A DNA stretch of 64,000 nt. Origin: an uncultured Prevotella sp. Its GTDB lineage: Bacteria; Bacteroidota; Bacteroidia; Bacteroidales; Bacteroidaceae. The stretch covers positions 16,564 to 80,563 of the forward strand of contig CAMOGW010000010.1 of assembly GCA_946614435.1 (NCBI GenBank). The letters run 5' to 3'. Both the position numbers and the translations under genes were made by a program. Below are positions 9,312-18,269 of this stretch, piece after piece. Positions within the stretch are counted from its first letter, which is position 1, and every line of letters begins with the position of its first letter. Under the pieces are notes generated by a model that was not told the DNA's origin, did no database searches, and saw only the letters and a program-made list of their open reading frames with translations.

Positions 9312-9419
9312 CTAATAAGTCGCCAGATAGTACATGTAGGCAAGGACAATGATGGCCAATGGGATGATGGCCAGTCCGACCCATAGCTTGAAGTTGGGGT
9401 GTGAGGTATCTCTTTTCAT
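9312..9419 (-). CDS. 35-residue single-span membrane protein in the capsule operon
   Basis: Reading the minus strand from the ATG at 9419 gives 35 codons and a TAG at 9312. The product starts MKRDTSHPNFKLW and continues as one hydrophobic helix (about residues 13-33), ending YYLATY. Its ATG overlaps the TGA of the Wzy candidate in an ATGA junction, which implies translational coupling, and the flippase start follows 27 bases later. The positive N-terminus suggests the N-terminus faces the cytoplasm. No family is recognised. It may be a small partner of the polymerase or flippase. Position, coupling and clean topology argue that it is real. Confidence 0.65.
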   Translation of the reverse strand: MKRDTSHPNFKLWVGLAIIPLAIIVLAYMYYLATY

Positions 9420-10801
9420 AATTGTTTGTTAGCACCTATTATAGGCATCTTTGCATCAGCATCTCGTTTCTGCATTATCCTCATCGTCAGGTCAAGACGC
9501 AGGAGTCTGAGCAGTTCCAGTTTTGAAATATCTGACGGTTTGGCAAATATGTCTTGTATGAAAAGCCGGAACTCAGCATCGGTCATCCGTCTGAACTCTG
9601 GAGAATAGCACAATGCCATTAAAAGGAAGAGCGTCACATCGAGAATCTGGAACATATAGGGATTCTCTATCCATCCGAATGTCCAGTGGAATGCCAGTAT
9701 AACCCCCATCATCTTTACATATACGTTGCGTGAGCGGTAAAGGGCGATGATGGAGCCGAAGAGGTACATGATGAACACCAGTATGACTCCCACAATACCA
9801 TCCCAGATGAAGATGTTTATATGGCCTACCTCCGAAGCAAACCGCTCATCGTCGTCAATTCCCGTTGCACCTTCTGCTTTCCCGTCCAGATAAAAGAAAT
9901 GGGGCGACGAATAGCCACGCGCCGGCGTGCGGCCTATCCACAGATGATCGTTGTCGAAAGCTGAGGCAATAGACTCCACATAGATGAATGTCCGCGTGTC
10001 CTGTGTGTAGTCCTCCCCTTCCTCGTCATCCGATAGTGTGCTGTATGTCACGGTGACGTGTTTCGATATGTCGTTCATATTGGGATCGAAAATGTTGTAA
10101 CTGCCGGTCAGACCCAGCGTAAGCAGGATTATGCCTATGGCATAAGGCACCCAGTGCATGAAGTTGAAAGCAATATTTCTCAGGACTACGGGAAACATCG
10201 ACACGATGAATACCATGAGCGTGAACATCTCTTTGAGAAGCCCAGAGCGATTATCCAAAGCCAAAGCTATGACGATGAACACCACGGCTGTCACCCATTT
10301 CCACTCTGTTGACATAGCATCGCAGAAACAGATGTAGATGATGAAGAAGGGACAGAGAAAATAAGGATACGCAGAAAGGGGCAATGCCCATCCGAACAGC
10401 AGTAGTGCCATTACGGGCAGACCTCTGTTGAGCAGCCTGAGCGTGACGATGCAGTTGGCAGGCTTGGCAAAGAGAAAAACAGAGATAGGCACTAGCGTGT
10501 ACATCGTACCCCTGACAAACTGGTTCATCACCCAGTATGTCTTAATCATGAACACACCCCTGACAATACAGACGACAGCCCATATAAGGTAGAGGAATAT
10601 GAATACATAAACGGGGTCTTTGTACAATCTGTTTCTTATAAGGCTGTAAAAGCTAACGCCGATAATACTATAGGCGCAAACATAGTATAGCAGCGTGTTG
10701 CTGATTTTCACCTTGCTCTGTATAGTGACTGACGGAAGTGCCATGAGGCACAACATCACCCCGGCAAAGAGCATGACATGGCGGTTAGAGATCCTTATCA
10801 T
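9416..10801 (-). CDS. Probable O-antigen/capsule polymerase (Wzy-like membrane protein)
   Basis: The ATG at 10801 is chosen, giving 461 residues; the frame is open further upstream but only inside the Stealth gene. There are about ten hydrophobic segments and one long soluble loop (roughly residues 230-320, around DDEEGEDYTQDTRTF and DDDERFASEVGH) before the last helices, the usual plan of Wzy polymerases. Sequence identity in this family is always low, so the call rests on topology and on position between the Stealth gene and the flippase gene. The C-terminal soluble tail of about 70 residues is longer than usual. Confidence 0.75.
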   Translation of the reverse strand: MIRISNRHVMLFAGVMLCLMALPSVTIQSKVKISNTLLYYVCAYSIIGVSFYSLIRNRLYKDPVYVFIFLYLIWAVVCIVRGVFMIKTYWVMNQFVRGTMYTLVPISVFLFAKPANCIVTLRLLNRGLPVMALLLFGWALPLSAYPYFLCPFFIIYICFCDAMSTEWKWVTAVVFIVIALALDNRSGLLKEMFTLMVFIVSMFPVVLRNIAFNFMHWVPYAIGIILLTLGLTGSYNIFDPNMNDISKHVTVTYSTLSDDEEGEDYTQDTRTFIYVESIASAFDNDHLWIGRTPARGYSSPHFFYLDGKAEGATGIDDDERFASEVGHINIFIWDGIVGVILVFIMYLFGSIIALYRSRNVYVKMMGVILAFHWTFGWIENPYMFQILDVTLFLLMALCYSPEFRRMTDAEFRLFIQDIFAKPSDISKLELLRLLRLDLTMRIMQKRDADAKMPIIGANKQL

Positions 10802-11810
10802 GCTTTTCAGTGCATTCAAATAGACTCGGCTTGGGCAGCAGTTGCTCGAATCTGTGCTTGATGTCAGCAATGAGACGCACAAAATCCTGATATGTCGAAG
10901 AGTCGTTCAGAACAACAATCTTTATTTTTTCGTCGGTCAAGTCAGTGGACAAATCGTCTAACTGCTGTTCTACATGAAAATAGTAATGCCTCTCAGGAAT
11001 CTGCCAAGCCTTAGTAAACTCACCCTTGCACAACCGCCAGTAGCGGAACAGCCAAGGACTGATATCACTAGCACTGCGGAAGCGTTGCCTTGTGGTAGCC
11101 TCCATAATTCCAGGGCAAAAGCGTCGTACTTCCCCGATGGTGTGCTTCTGCAAGGCCAAGGCAGAGTGTGGATCCAAGAAGCTTGCAAACTGCGGGTTCA
11201 GCAAAGACTGTATGTTGCCGCGCAATTGATGCCATCCATAGCCAGTCCAAAACCACTTGCCAAAATGTCTGAACAGGGTTGCGTACTTGTCGAAACGGCT
11301 GTTGATGACATTTACATTATTGCTCACGATGTGGTTCATCATGTCGTTGCCCTGTTGCCCCCGCCACCAGGTGACAGCAACGTCACAAGGCTGACCATTG
11401 CGGAAAAAATAATCTTGACCAACGTTGCCGACAAGAAACACGTCATCGTTGAAATATACGAAATCCTCACTCAGACCCTCTATTTTGTCGAGGCACATCT
11501 CTATGGCGTTGCTGTTGAAGGTGGGTAGAGACTCTGGCGGCATAATGTCACTATGCTTTACCAGGTGAAGTTTGGGATGCTGGGTGTTCAGCCATGACGG
11601 CAGTTGGCCATTTGTCACGAAGTGGATTCGCCGCACCCACGGTGCAAACTGCTCCACACCTCGAAACCAGTAGCGCAACAGATGCCAGTCACGGTAGCGC
11701 GGCTCGCTATCATCAATGTTACTGGTATTGGCAGGCAGCCATTGGTGAAAGGCTGCCTGCCACTGAGGATCCTCATTATCTACCCATGTTATGACAAAGT
11801 CAATATCCAT
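10785..11810 (-). CDS. Stealth-family capsular polysaccharide phosphotransferase
   Basis: The 341 residues carry the conserved blocks of the Stealth family: CR1 at the N-terminus (IDFVITWVDNEDPQW, residues 3-17), CR2 around YFNDDVFLVGNV, and later FDKYATLFRHFGKWFW and ERHYYFHVEQQ regions. Known members are sugar-1-phosphate transferases that build phosphodiester-linked polymers (N-acetylglucosamine-1-phosphate transferase type). Its presence predicts a hexose-1-phosphate linkage in this polysaccharide. It begins 6 bases after the LruC gene stop, and its end overlaps the Wzy start by 17 bases. Confidence 0.92.
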   Translation of the reverse strand: MDIDFVITWVDNEDPQWQAAFHQWLPANTSNIDDSEPRYRDWHLLRYWFRGVEQFAPWVRRIHFVTNGQLPSWLNTQHPKLHLVKHSDIMPPESLPTFNSNAIEMCLDKIEGLSEDFVYFNDDVFLVGNVGQDYFFRNGQPCDVAVTWWRGQQGNDMMNHIVSNNVNVINSRFDKYATLFRHFGKWFWTGYGWHQLRGNIQSLLNPQFASFLDPHSALALQKHTIGEVRRFCPGIMEATTRQRFRSASDISPWLFRYWRLCKGEFTKAWQIPERHYYFHVEQQLDDLSTDLTDEKIKIVVLNDSSTYQDFVRLIADIKHRFEQLLPKPSLFECTEKHDKDL

Positions 11811-11816
11811 GAAGTA

Positions 11817-14264
11817 TTACTTCCACGGAGTAGCAGTTGGGTCGTAGTAGTTGTTGTCGTAGCGATAGTCACTCCCCTTCTTGTTGTAGTACCAGTCCAT
11901 ATAATTGTATCCCTTGGCATCACGCCAGGCCTTGTAATACTTGAAGGTCTTGTCGATGCGGACTCCTGGCTCTGGTGCTTTCCAATCGGCTACGCCCGAC
12001 AGGCTAATGGCAAAGGGGAACTCACTATTATCGCTTACAAACTGCGAGGCATAATAGTTGGTGTTGATAGCACCGCTTTCGACTTCGAGTTTCCTGCCAA
12101 GCGAGGTAATGGGGTCACCTGGGATATGTATCTCAGTACGTCCCTGTCCGATGTTGGTAGTGCCGTCAGCAGCGATGGCCTGTGCCACGAGATAGGGTCT
12201 GTATGTCAGACTTGCAACCCCGATATTGGCATTGGACAGGTCGCGTGTGACAATGACCTCTGTCTCGCCCCTCTGGATAGCCTCGCGCTGGTCGGTGAAC
12301 ACGATGACACTGTTGGTGGCAGCCTCCCATCGGTTGGGCATCTCCTGACCATTCACGGTGACCTTCAGATTGCTGACAACACCCTCCTCACCTTCGGGGA
12401 ACTGCACATAGAAAGCATTGTGGTCGGAGGCGGCATCCAGTGTGCTTACCAACTTGAACTTATCGCTCACGGTATAAATTTTGTTCTCGACAGTATAGGT
12501 CTGCGATTGCTCATGCTCTACGATGACATCGTTCATATCGAAGTCATAGCCGTCGGGCCAGCGGTCTTCGAAAGCGTAAGTTGAGATGGTGTGGTACTCC
12601 TCCTGATGCAGCTTAACATTGCTGTTGGAGAGTTTTACTGAGTTGTAGTCCTTGCGTTCCAAAGCGAAGAGAATGTCATTGTACTTGCCATCGGTACCGT
12701 CCTCCACGGAATAAACAGTGAGTTCCTCACCATAAAGCTTCTGTGTATGTTTCACATAGCGGGTCGGAATTGTATTATTATTAATTTTGAAGAGCGAGGA
12801 GTTGGTAGCCATGGGGTTGGTATTGCAGAAGTTGGTGTTACCATTATTTCCGCGCCAAGGCAAGTAACGGGAATTTGCCTGAGTGAAAACAAGTTTGCTC
12901 TTATAACCGCCTGCATCCTCTTCTCTCATGTCAATGCCATAGACATTTGAGCCATTTATATACCAAGCAGGATCATACGCATCGGCACAGAACCAGAAGC
13001 CTACCGTGTAACCCTTGGGGAATATTTTGCTGATAGCACCTGTTTCCGGATCTTTGAACAACAGTTGGACACGATCGCCTGCACGCAGCGGCGCATCTTC
13101 CTTGTAGATGTTTTTTGAAACGGAATTGTTATTCATCGGCTGGCGACTACCTCTGTTATGAGGATTGCCTGACGAGACTTTTAATGTTGAGATGTCGATT
13201 GCCTGGTTTACCGATGCACTGGGGAACAGCACGATGCGCTCAAGAGCGTTTCCTGCAGCCACCGTGGTGGGTTCCTCGTCTGTCTTGTAGATATAATAGC
13301 CAAAGGTGTTCTGATAGGCAGCGCTCTCGCTGATGAAAGTCACCCACAACTCAGAACCGTCGTAGGATGTTGTGATGGTAGAACCGTCGGCATTTTCTAC
13401 CACCGTAGTCTCACCATCCATTATTTGGTTAATATCCTCAGCTTGCAGCTGCGTGAATGAACTCTTGTTGGCATCCACCCAATTATTCTGTTCACGAGCC
13501 AGGTCAAGTGCATTGTCCTTGATGACCTGATGAACAGACTTTAACCCATTCTCATTGCCGGTCTTACCGTAGTGGTAGTCCAGCTCGTACTGCCCGTTCA
13601 CGACGGCCGTGGTGGGCATCCAGCGGTCGATGCAATAGAAATGACCCATTTCGCTCTTGGACACGGTCGACAATGTCTTGTAGCCTCTGGCCTTATCTTC
13701 ATCACTTATCGTACCTTCGTGTACGGTGACATACTGGTCGATGTCGAAGAGCGTCAGGCTCGTGCCGTCGTCCTGTATGGTCGTGATGTTTCCGTCGCCA
13801 TCTACGGTTGTCGTGCCAGCAGCTCTCCGCATTCCGCGGGTTGCCCGCGTACCGCTGAGCACCAGTTGACCGTTGCTTACCTCGGCCGTTATGACCCCGA
13901 GGCTGGGCTTGGTGGGGCTGACAATCCACACCTTGGTGAGAGCAGCGGGGATTTCAACGGTGGTGTTGAGTGTGCCGTTTCGGTCAGTGAAGCCAGAATA
14001 GAGCATGTCGGTATGCATCTTGGCTGTAATCAGATCTACCTCGGTGGGGTAGATAGCCACGACCTCCTCGGCTGCCTGCGAGCCGAAATCAATAGAAAGC
14101 ATGGTCTTTTCACTGGTCTTGAAACTGAAAGGCTGCATTTTCTCCTTTACCTCATTGACATCAAACACATTCTCTTTGTCAGTACAACTAACGAATTGAA
14201 CTGCGATAGCTGCTGTTGTCAATGCGACAACACACAATCTGAAAGATAATTTTTTTCTACACAT
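11817..14264 (-). CDS. LruC-domain surface lipoprotein
   Basis: The 815-residue protein begins with a lipoprotein signal peptide (VQFVSC, Cys27). A central segment, KDPETGAISKIFPKGYTVG followed by FWFCADA, resembles DUF4114. The C-terminal part has DGYDFDMNDVIVEHEQ and an FYVQFPEGEEG stretch typical of LruC/DUF4842 proteins, where acidic DxDxND motifs probably bind calcium. Such proteins are extracellular and often sit beside capsule or T9SS-related loci. Inside this operon, between the Wzz/Wzc-like and Stealth genes, it may be a surface protein that binds or organises the exported polymer. That role is inferred. Confidence 0.85.
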   Translation of the reverse strand: MCRKKLSFRLCVVALTTAAIAVQFVSCTDKENVFDVNEVKEKMQPFSFKTSEKTMLSIDFGSQAAEEVVAIYPTEVDLITAKMHTDMLYSGFTDRNGTLNTTVEIPAALTKVWIVSPTKPSLGVITAEVSNGQLVLSGTRATRGMRRAAGTTTVDGDGNITTIQDDGTSLTLFDIDQYVTVHEGTISDEDKARGYKTLSTVSKSEMGHFYCIDRWMPTTAVVNGQYELDYHYGKTGNENGLKSVHQVIKDNALDLAREQNNWVDANKSSFTQLQAEDINQIMDGETTVVENADGSTITTSYDGSELWVTFISESAAYQNTFGYYIYKTDEEPTTVAAGNALERIVLFPSASVNQAIDISTLKVSSGNPHNRGSRQPMNNNSVSKNIYKEDAPLRAGDRVQLLFKDPETGAISKIFPKGYTVGFWFCADAYDPAWYINGSNVYGIDMREEDAGGYKSKLVFTQANSRYLPWRGNNGNTNFCNTNPMATNSSLFKINNNTIPTRYVKHTQKLYGEELTVYSVEDGTDGKYNDILFALERKDYNSVKLSNSNVKLHQEEYHTISTYAFEDRWPDGYDFDMNDVIVEHEQSQTYTVENKIYTVSDKFKLVSTLDAASDHNAFYVQFPEGEEGVVSNLKVTVNGQEMPNRWEAATNSVIVFTDQREAIQRGETEVIVTRDLSNANIGVASLTYRPYLVAQAIAADGTTNIGQGRTEIHIPGDPITSLGRKLEVESGAINTNYYASQFVSDNSEFPFAISLSGVADWKAPEPGVRIDKTFKYYKAWRDAKGYNYMDWYYNKKGSDYRYDNNYYDPTATPWK

Positions 14265-14323
14265 AGTAATATGGTGTCTGGGGTTTATAATATAGTTGGT
14301 TTATTTATAAATTTGACTGTTGA

Positions 14324-16219
14324 TTATTTCTTTGCCCGAGACTTGACAGCGTCGAAGCCCTTAGGCACCTCATAGTCGAAGGCACCAAAGTTGATAGGCA
14401 GCGTCTCGTTGGTCTTGGCGTCAGTCACGATGACGGCTCCGTTTTTCAGCAGTCCTTCCTTCACAGCATAGCCTATAAAGTCGATGGAACGCATCTGGCT
14501 GTAACCGGCCCTCACAACGTAGATGGTGGCATCTGCCGAGCTGCTTAGCTCTGGCAGCAGGGGGTTATCATGGTAGTTGCCCTTTGTGATTATTGTTACA
14601 TCTTCCATGCCACGGTTTGCAACGGCTAGCTCCAGGTCTGTTACTAAGTTGGGGACGATCTCGTTTTCATAGCCGCTGGTCACAAGCACTTTCTTGGCAC
14701 TGCTCATACGTATCCGGGTGACAATGGATTCGATAGCAGTGCTGTATAGATCGCCCTTGTCCCCTTTAGGAAGCACTCCCCAGATGGGCAGGATGCAATC
14801 CTTGAGGACATCGCTGAGGTCAACCTTCTCGTAAGGCACACGCAGGAACCAAAGGTATATGCCTGCGAGTAGCAGACCGAGTACTAGGCCGAAGAGATAT
14901 ATCAACTTTGAACTCTTGAACATATACTCATCAGCCGAATAGGGTGGTGCTATCACTCGTGCCAGATCCTGTTCTCCAGCCTGCGCAATGATTGTCTCCA
15001 CCCGTTTGCGCTGAAGCAGTGTATAAAGTGGTGTTATGATGTCACGTTCACGCTCTATCTTGTCCTTGACTATTCGTTTGTGTGGCATCTTCAGCAGTCT
15101 GTCTTCGCTCTCCCGCTTGTTTTTCTCATACTTTGCCAGACGTATTTCAAACGCTTGTGACAGTTTCTCAGTCGAAATGATAATGGCCTGTCTCTGGTCT
15201 TCAATCTGGTTGGTGATAGTCATCACACGCATGGCATCCTCACCCATGGAGGTAAGGTAGTTTGACCGTCGCATTACCAGTTCGTTAAACTGGATGACAA
15301 TACGATTAATCTGCTCGTCCTCTATACCCGTGTTGGCCGGCACGACCACATAGTCCTTACCCATGTCTATCATATACTGACGGATGATTTTCAGCAGTTC
15401 TCGCTGTAACTCCATGTTGCGCACATCTGCCTCGTCACCCTTGTCCACGCCGAGATAGTTGATAGCCTGTTCTTTGTTGTCGATGATGAAGTTGGTTTCG
15501 GAGAACACCTCGTCGTAATGATCAATTTTTTCGAGTTCGCCCTTGATACTGTCAATGACATGCGTAAGGAAACCTATTGTGCGCTGATAGCACATGTTGT
15601 TATAGTCACGGGTGTATCTGTTATATGATTCCACTAGTCCCGAAAGCACTTTCTCGTTGTTCCCTGCCTCACCCTTGCTGATTGATATTGTGACGATACT
15701 GTTTTTCTCTCCCTTCACAGGCTCTCCGTATGTCACCTCCACCAGTTCTGTATACTCTTCCGTCAACGAGTGCATCAGTTCGAGGCTGTCCTCCCTCGAC
15801 ATGACAGATCCCAAACGATGCATCTTCTCCATCACCGCCTTGTCGAACACCTTTCGTGAGCGCAACATGCCCTGCACCACAGGCTTCGACATCATAATGG
15901 CCATCTCGTCGTATTTGTTAGTCGTAGTGTTCCATCCTGTAATCTGTCCTACAATCTCGTATGATATGTTGTTATTGCGATTTCCCTCTCTCTCTTTGAT
16001 GAGCATCACGTCCATTTTGGTAATCGTATGGTGTATCTTGCTCAGCGGGAAGTGTATGACCCATGCCATAATAAGGCATAGTAAGAAGAGTGTCGATGCA
16101 CCCAGCCATCCGTGCCATACCTTCCTTAGGATGTGGGTCACGATGCTTGTCTTATGCTTGCCCTCGCGCTTGGTCTGCTGCCCCAGCAGCAGCTGGTATA
16201 GTTCATCTATCGATTCCAT
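14324..16219 (-). CDS. Wzz/Wzc-like polysaccharide co-polymerase with a degenerate BY-kinase domain
   Basis: The 631 residues show an N-terminal cytoplasmic segment, TM1 (about 39-60), a long periplasmic coiled-coil Wzz region, TM2 (about 435-458, LIYLFGLVLGLLLAGIYLWF) and a cytoplasmic C-terminal domain. That last domain follows the BY-kinase layout (ILPIWGVLPKG, then KKVLVTSGYENE, then TIYVVRAGYSQ). Where Walker A should read GxxGxGKT/S it has GYENEIVP, and there is no tyrosine-rich tail. The protein should set chain length and gate export with Wza, but without tyrosine autophosphorylation. Confidence 0.85.
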   Translation of the reverse strand: MESIDELYQLLLGQQTKREGKHKTSIVTHILRKVWHGWLGASTLFLLCLIMAWVIHFPLSKIHHTITKMDVMLIKEREGNRNNNISYEIVGQITGWNTTTNKYDEMAIMMSKPVVQGMLRSRKVFDKAVMEKMHRLGSVMSREDSLELMHSLTEEYTELVEVTYGEPVKGEKNSIVTISISKGEAGNNEKVLSGLVESYNRYTRDYNNMCYQRTIGFLTHVIDSIKGELEKIDHYDEVFSETNFIIDNKEQAINYLGVDKGDEADVRNMELQRELLKIIRQYMIDMGKDYVVVPANTGIEDEQINRIVIQFNELVMRRSNYLTSMGEDAMRVMTITNQIEDQRQAIIISTEKLSQAFEIRLAKYEKNKRESEDRLLKMPHKRIVKDKIERERDIITPLYTLLQRKRVETIIAQAGEQDLARVIAPPYSADEYMFKSSKLIYLFGLVLGLLLAGIYLWFLRVPYEKVDLSDVLKDCILPIWGVLPKGDKGDLYSTAIESIVTRIRMSSAKKVLVTSGYENEIVPNLVTDLELAVANRGMEDVTIITKGNYHDNPLLPELSSSADATIYVVRAGYSQMRSIDFIGYAVKEGLLKNGAVIVTDAKTNETLPINFGAFDYEVPKGFDAVKSRAKK

Positions 16220-16261
16220 AAGTGTTTTTTCTTACTGCGTCTTTGCCGACTCTCATGGGTT

Positions 16262-17068
16262 CTACCGTGTCAGAGCAATAATCAGTGTACCCAGAGTAAG
16301 AATAGTATTCAGTCCGCTAAACAGCCAGTTATGTGCCGTCTCATTGCTTCGTGCATGCTCTACTCTGTTATTGATGGGCGGCACGTAGATGACATCGTTC
16401 TGCTGTAGGAATAGTTCGCGGCTGTCAAGAATGTCACTTTTAGTCAAGTCGAATGTGAAATGCTGCATGCGCCCATTTTCCATTCGTATAAGTTTCACGG
16501 TGCGCCTGTTAGCCGTGAGTTTCATGTCGCCGGCCAGAGCCAGCGCCTCAAGGAAGGTGCAGCTGTTATTCTTGATTTCAAATGTTCCCGGATGTTCTAC
16601 CTCTCCAAGAACGTTGATTCGGAAATTCTCGATAGCCACGAAAATGGTCATGCCTTTAATCGTCTCATCCAGACGCTGGTGCAGGTATCGACGAAGGTCG
16701 TTGGTCGTCAGGCCTGCCACATGTATCTTTCCCAAAACGGGGAAAATAATGTTGCCATTCTCGTCTACGTCGTAAGGTAACTGGGTCTCACGTGTTCCTC
16801 CAGAACCCAGACTGGTATCCGAGACTGAGTTCAGCGTTTGGTTATAGGGCATGATGAGGTACTTGTCGGCTCCGAACACCATAATGGTAAGTTGGTCGCC
16901 GGGACGTATCTTGACGTCCGTCTCTGTCAACTTACTATGTAGTTGCACTTCGTCCAAATCCTGAAAATATACTACCTCGCGCAATGAGTTGCACGACGTG
17001 AAGAAAACCATGGTGAAAAGCATGGCGAATAGTGCGCTGCACTTCATAATATGTCTATTGTTGTTCAT
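16262..17068 (-). CDS. wza: Polysaccharide export outer-membrane lipoprotein (Wza-like)
   Basis: The chosen ATG at 17068 gives 268 residues with a lipoprotein signal (FFTSC, Cys26); a second ATG at 17047 is possible, and the longer open frame upstream lies inside the preceding gene. After the signal come a Poly_export domain (IRPGDQLTIMVFGADKYL, then GNIIFPVLGKIHVAG) and an SLBB-like region (INVLGEVEHPGTFEIKN, then NDVIYVPP). A C-terminal hydrophobic helix ends the protein, as in Wza, where it forms the outer-membrane helical barrel. The start overlaps the upstream stop by 14 bases. Confidence 0.92.
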   Translation of the reverse strand: MNNNRHIMKCSALFAMLFTMVFFTSCNSLREVVYFQDLDEVQLHSKLTETDVKIRPGDQLTIMVFGADKYLIMPYNQTLNSVSDTSLGSGGTRETQLPYDVDENGNIIFPVLGKIHVAGLTTNDLRRYLHQRLDETIKGMTIFVAIENFRINVLGEVEHPGTFEIKNNSCTFLEALALAGDMKLTANRRTVKLIRMENGRMQHFTFDLTKSDILDSRELFLQQNDVIYVPPINNRVEHARSNETAHNWLFSGLNTILTLGTLIIALTR

Positions 17069-18260
17069 TCTTTTTCTTATATCTGATGATGCCTGCCCGG
17101 CTCCAAATACTAAACGGTGGTATGGGTGATGCCTCCTGATGCTTAGTGATAACGACACGATCCAGCACCTTCGGGCTCTTTTTGGCGATGTAGTTGAGTA
17201 TTCGTTCCTCGCGGTTCTCTGCACGGAACTGGTTGTAGACGGGCGTCTCGTCACCGTCGCTATAGACATCGATGCTGGCCACCTCGTCGGGGTTAGCCTC
17301 CAGCCGTGCTATCAGTTTGTCGAGCTTCTTGTGCTGCAGGGGTGTGAGATAACTGTAGTGGGTGGGAATGGTGATTACACTGTCGTTACTGCCCGGATTA
17401 TGAATACCTCTCTTCTCGAAATAGCGATTCAGGCGACGGTTCATTTCGTCGAAATAGTAATTCTCGTTGTGACGGCAGTTGTGGAAACCGATCTCGCCCT
17501 TGCTGTTAGTGAAACGATAGACAAAGCCGAAGTTGAAGGTCAGATAGTTGCGACCGCCACCATTGCTTAGCGGCTGCCCGTTGTAACCACCTGATGCATG
17601 GTGCCACATACCCGAAAGGACCAGACTGTAATGGTCGCCTTGACGTAGTTGGGCCTCTAAGCCCAGATGTCCGCCTCCGCACCATTTACCCTTATGCTCG
17701 ACAGGAAAGACTTTTTCCCATTCTTTTACCTTTTTCTGGAAACCAAAAGAGCGGAAGCCATCGACACCGGCGACAAGCCATAGGCGAAAACGCTCGTTGT
17801 AGTTGTAGGACTTAAAAATGCGGTTCAGACTGAACATGACGTCCGTCTTTGCTCCTAACATACAGAAGTTATAGGGTTCGTAGTTGCCACGGTCCTTCAT
17901 CATCGTCTGTAACTCCTGGGGTATGCTGGCCTCCTGTGACATGAACCAGAGTCCAGCACGCAGGGCAATAACTTTGCTGAAATGCTTGCCTAACCAGAAA
18001 TCAACCTGCGGACGCAGCATCTTGAAGAACCTTTCCTGCCTCACATATTCCGACATGGAATAGTTAACACCTATGCTGGCTCCAAAGAAAAGGTTATCCC
18101 AGAACTTATATTTATGTTGAACAGGGGCATTGATCACCTCTTCCAACTCGTACTGGGCTTTGCTACTCAAGCTCTCTATCTTTTTTGAGTCCTGTGCATC
18201 GACCTGTAGGGTGACACAACAGAGCATCATAACAATGATTATATGACCGATTGTCTTCAT
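17055..18260 (-). CDS. Outer-membrane beta-barrel protein with OmpA-like C-terminal domain
   Basis: The 401 residues have a signal peptide ending near VDAQ, then alternating hydrophobic/aromatic strands (for example FFGASIGVNYSM, YLTFNFGFVYRF). A C-terminal segment (LTPLQHKKLDKLIARL, IDVYSDGDETP, RAENREERILNYI) matches the helix-strand-helix order of OmpA peptidoglycan-binding domains, though the usual Asp/Arg pair is weak. It is the second gene of the exopolysaccharide operon, 9 bases after upxY. It may give the exporter a cell-wall link, but I know of no proven role. Confidence 0.75.
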   Translation of the reverse strand: MKTIGHIIIVMMLCCVTLQVDAQDSKKIESLSSKAQYELEEVINAPVQHKYKFWDNLFFGASIGVNYSMSEYVRQERFFKMLRPQVDFWLGKHFSKVIALRAGLWFMSQEASIPQELQTMMKDRGNYEPYNFCMLGAKTDVMFSLNRIFKSYNYNERFRLWLVAGVDGFRSFGFQKKVKEWEKVFPVEHKGKWCGGGHLGLEAQLRQGDHYSLVLSGMWHHASGGYNGQPLSNGGGRNYLTFNFGFVYRFTNSKGEIGFHNCRHNENYYFDEMNRRLNRYFEKRGIHNPGSNDSVITIPTHYSYLTPLQHKKLDKLIARLEANPDEVASIDVYSDGDETPVYNQFRAENREERILNYIAKKSPKVLDRVVITKHQEASPIPPFSIWSRAGIIRYKKKNEQQ

Positions 18261-18269
18261 AAATACTTC

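Noticed and set aside
11604..14249. Plus-strand frames opposite the Stealth and LruC genes
   Set aside because: Antisense shadows; the minus-strand products carry clear family motifs and a lipoprotein signal.
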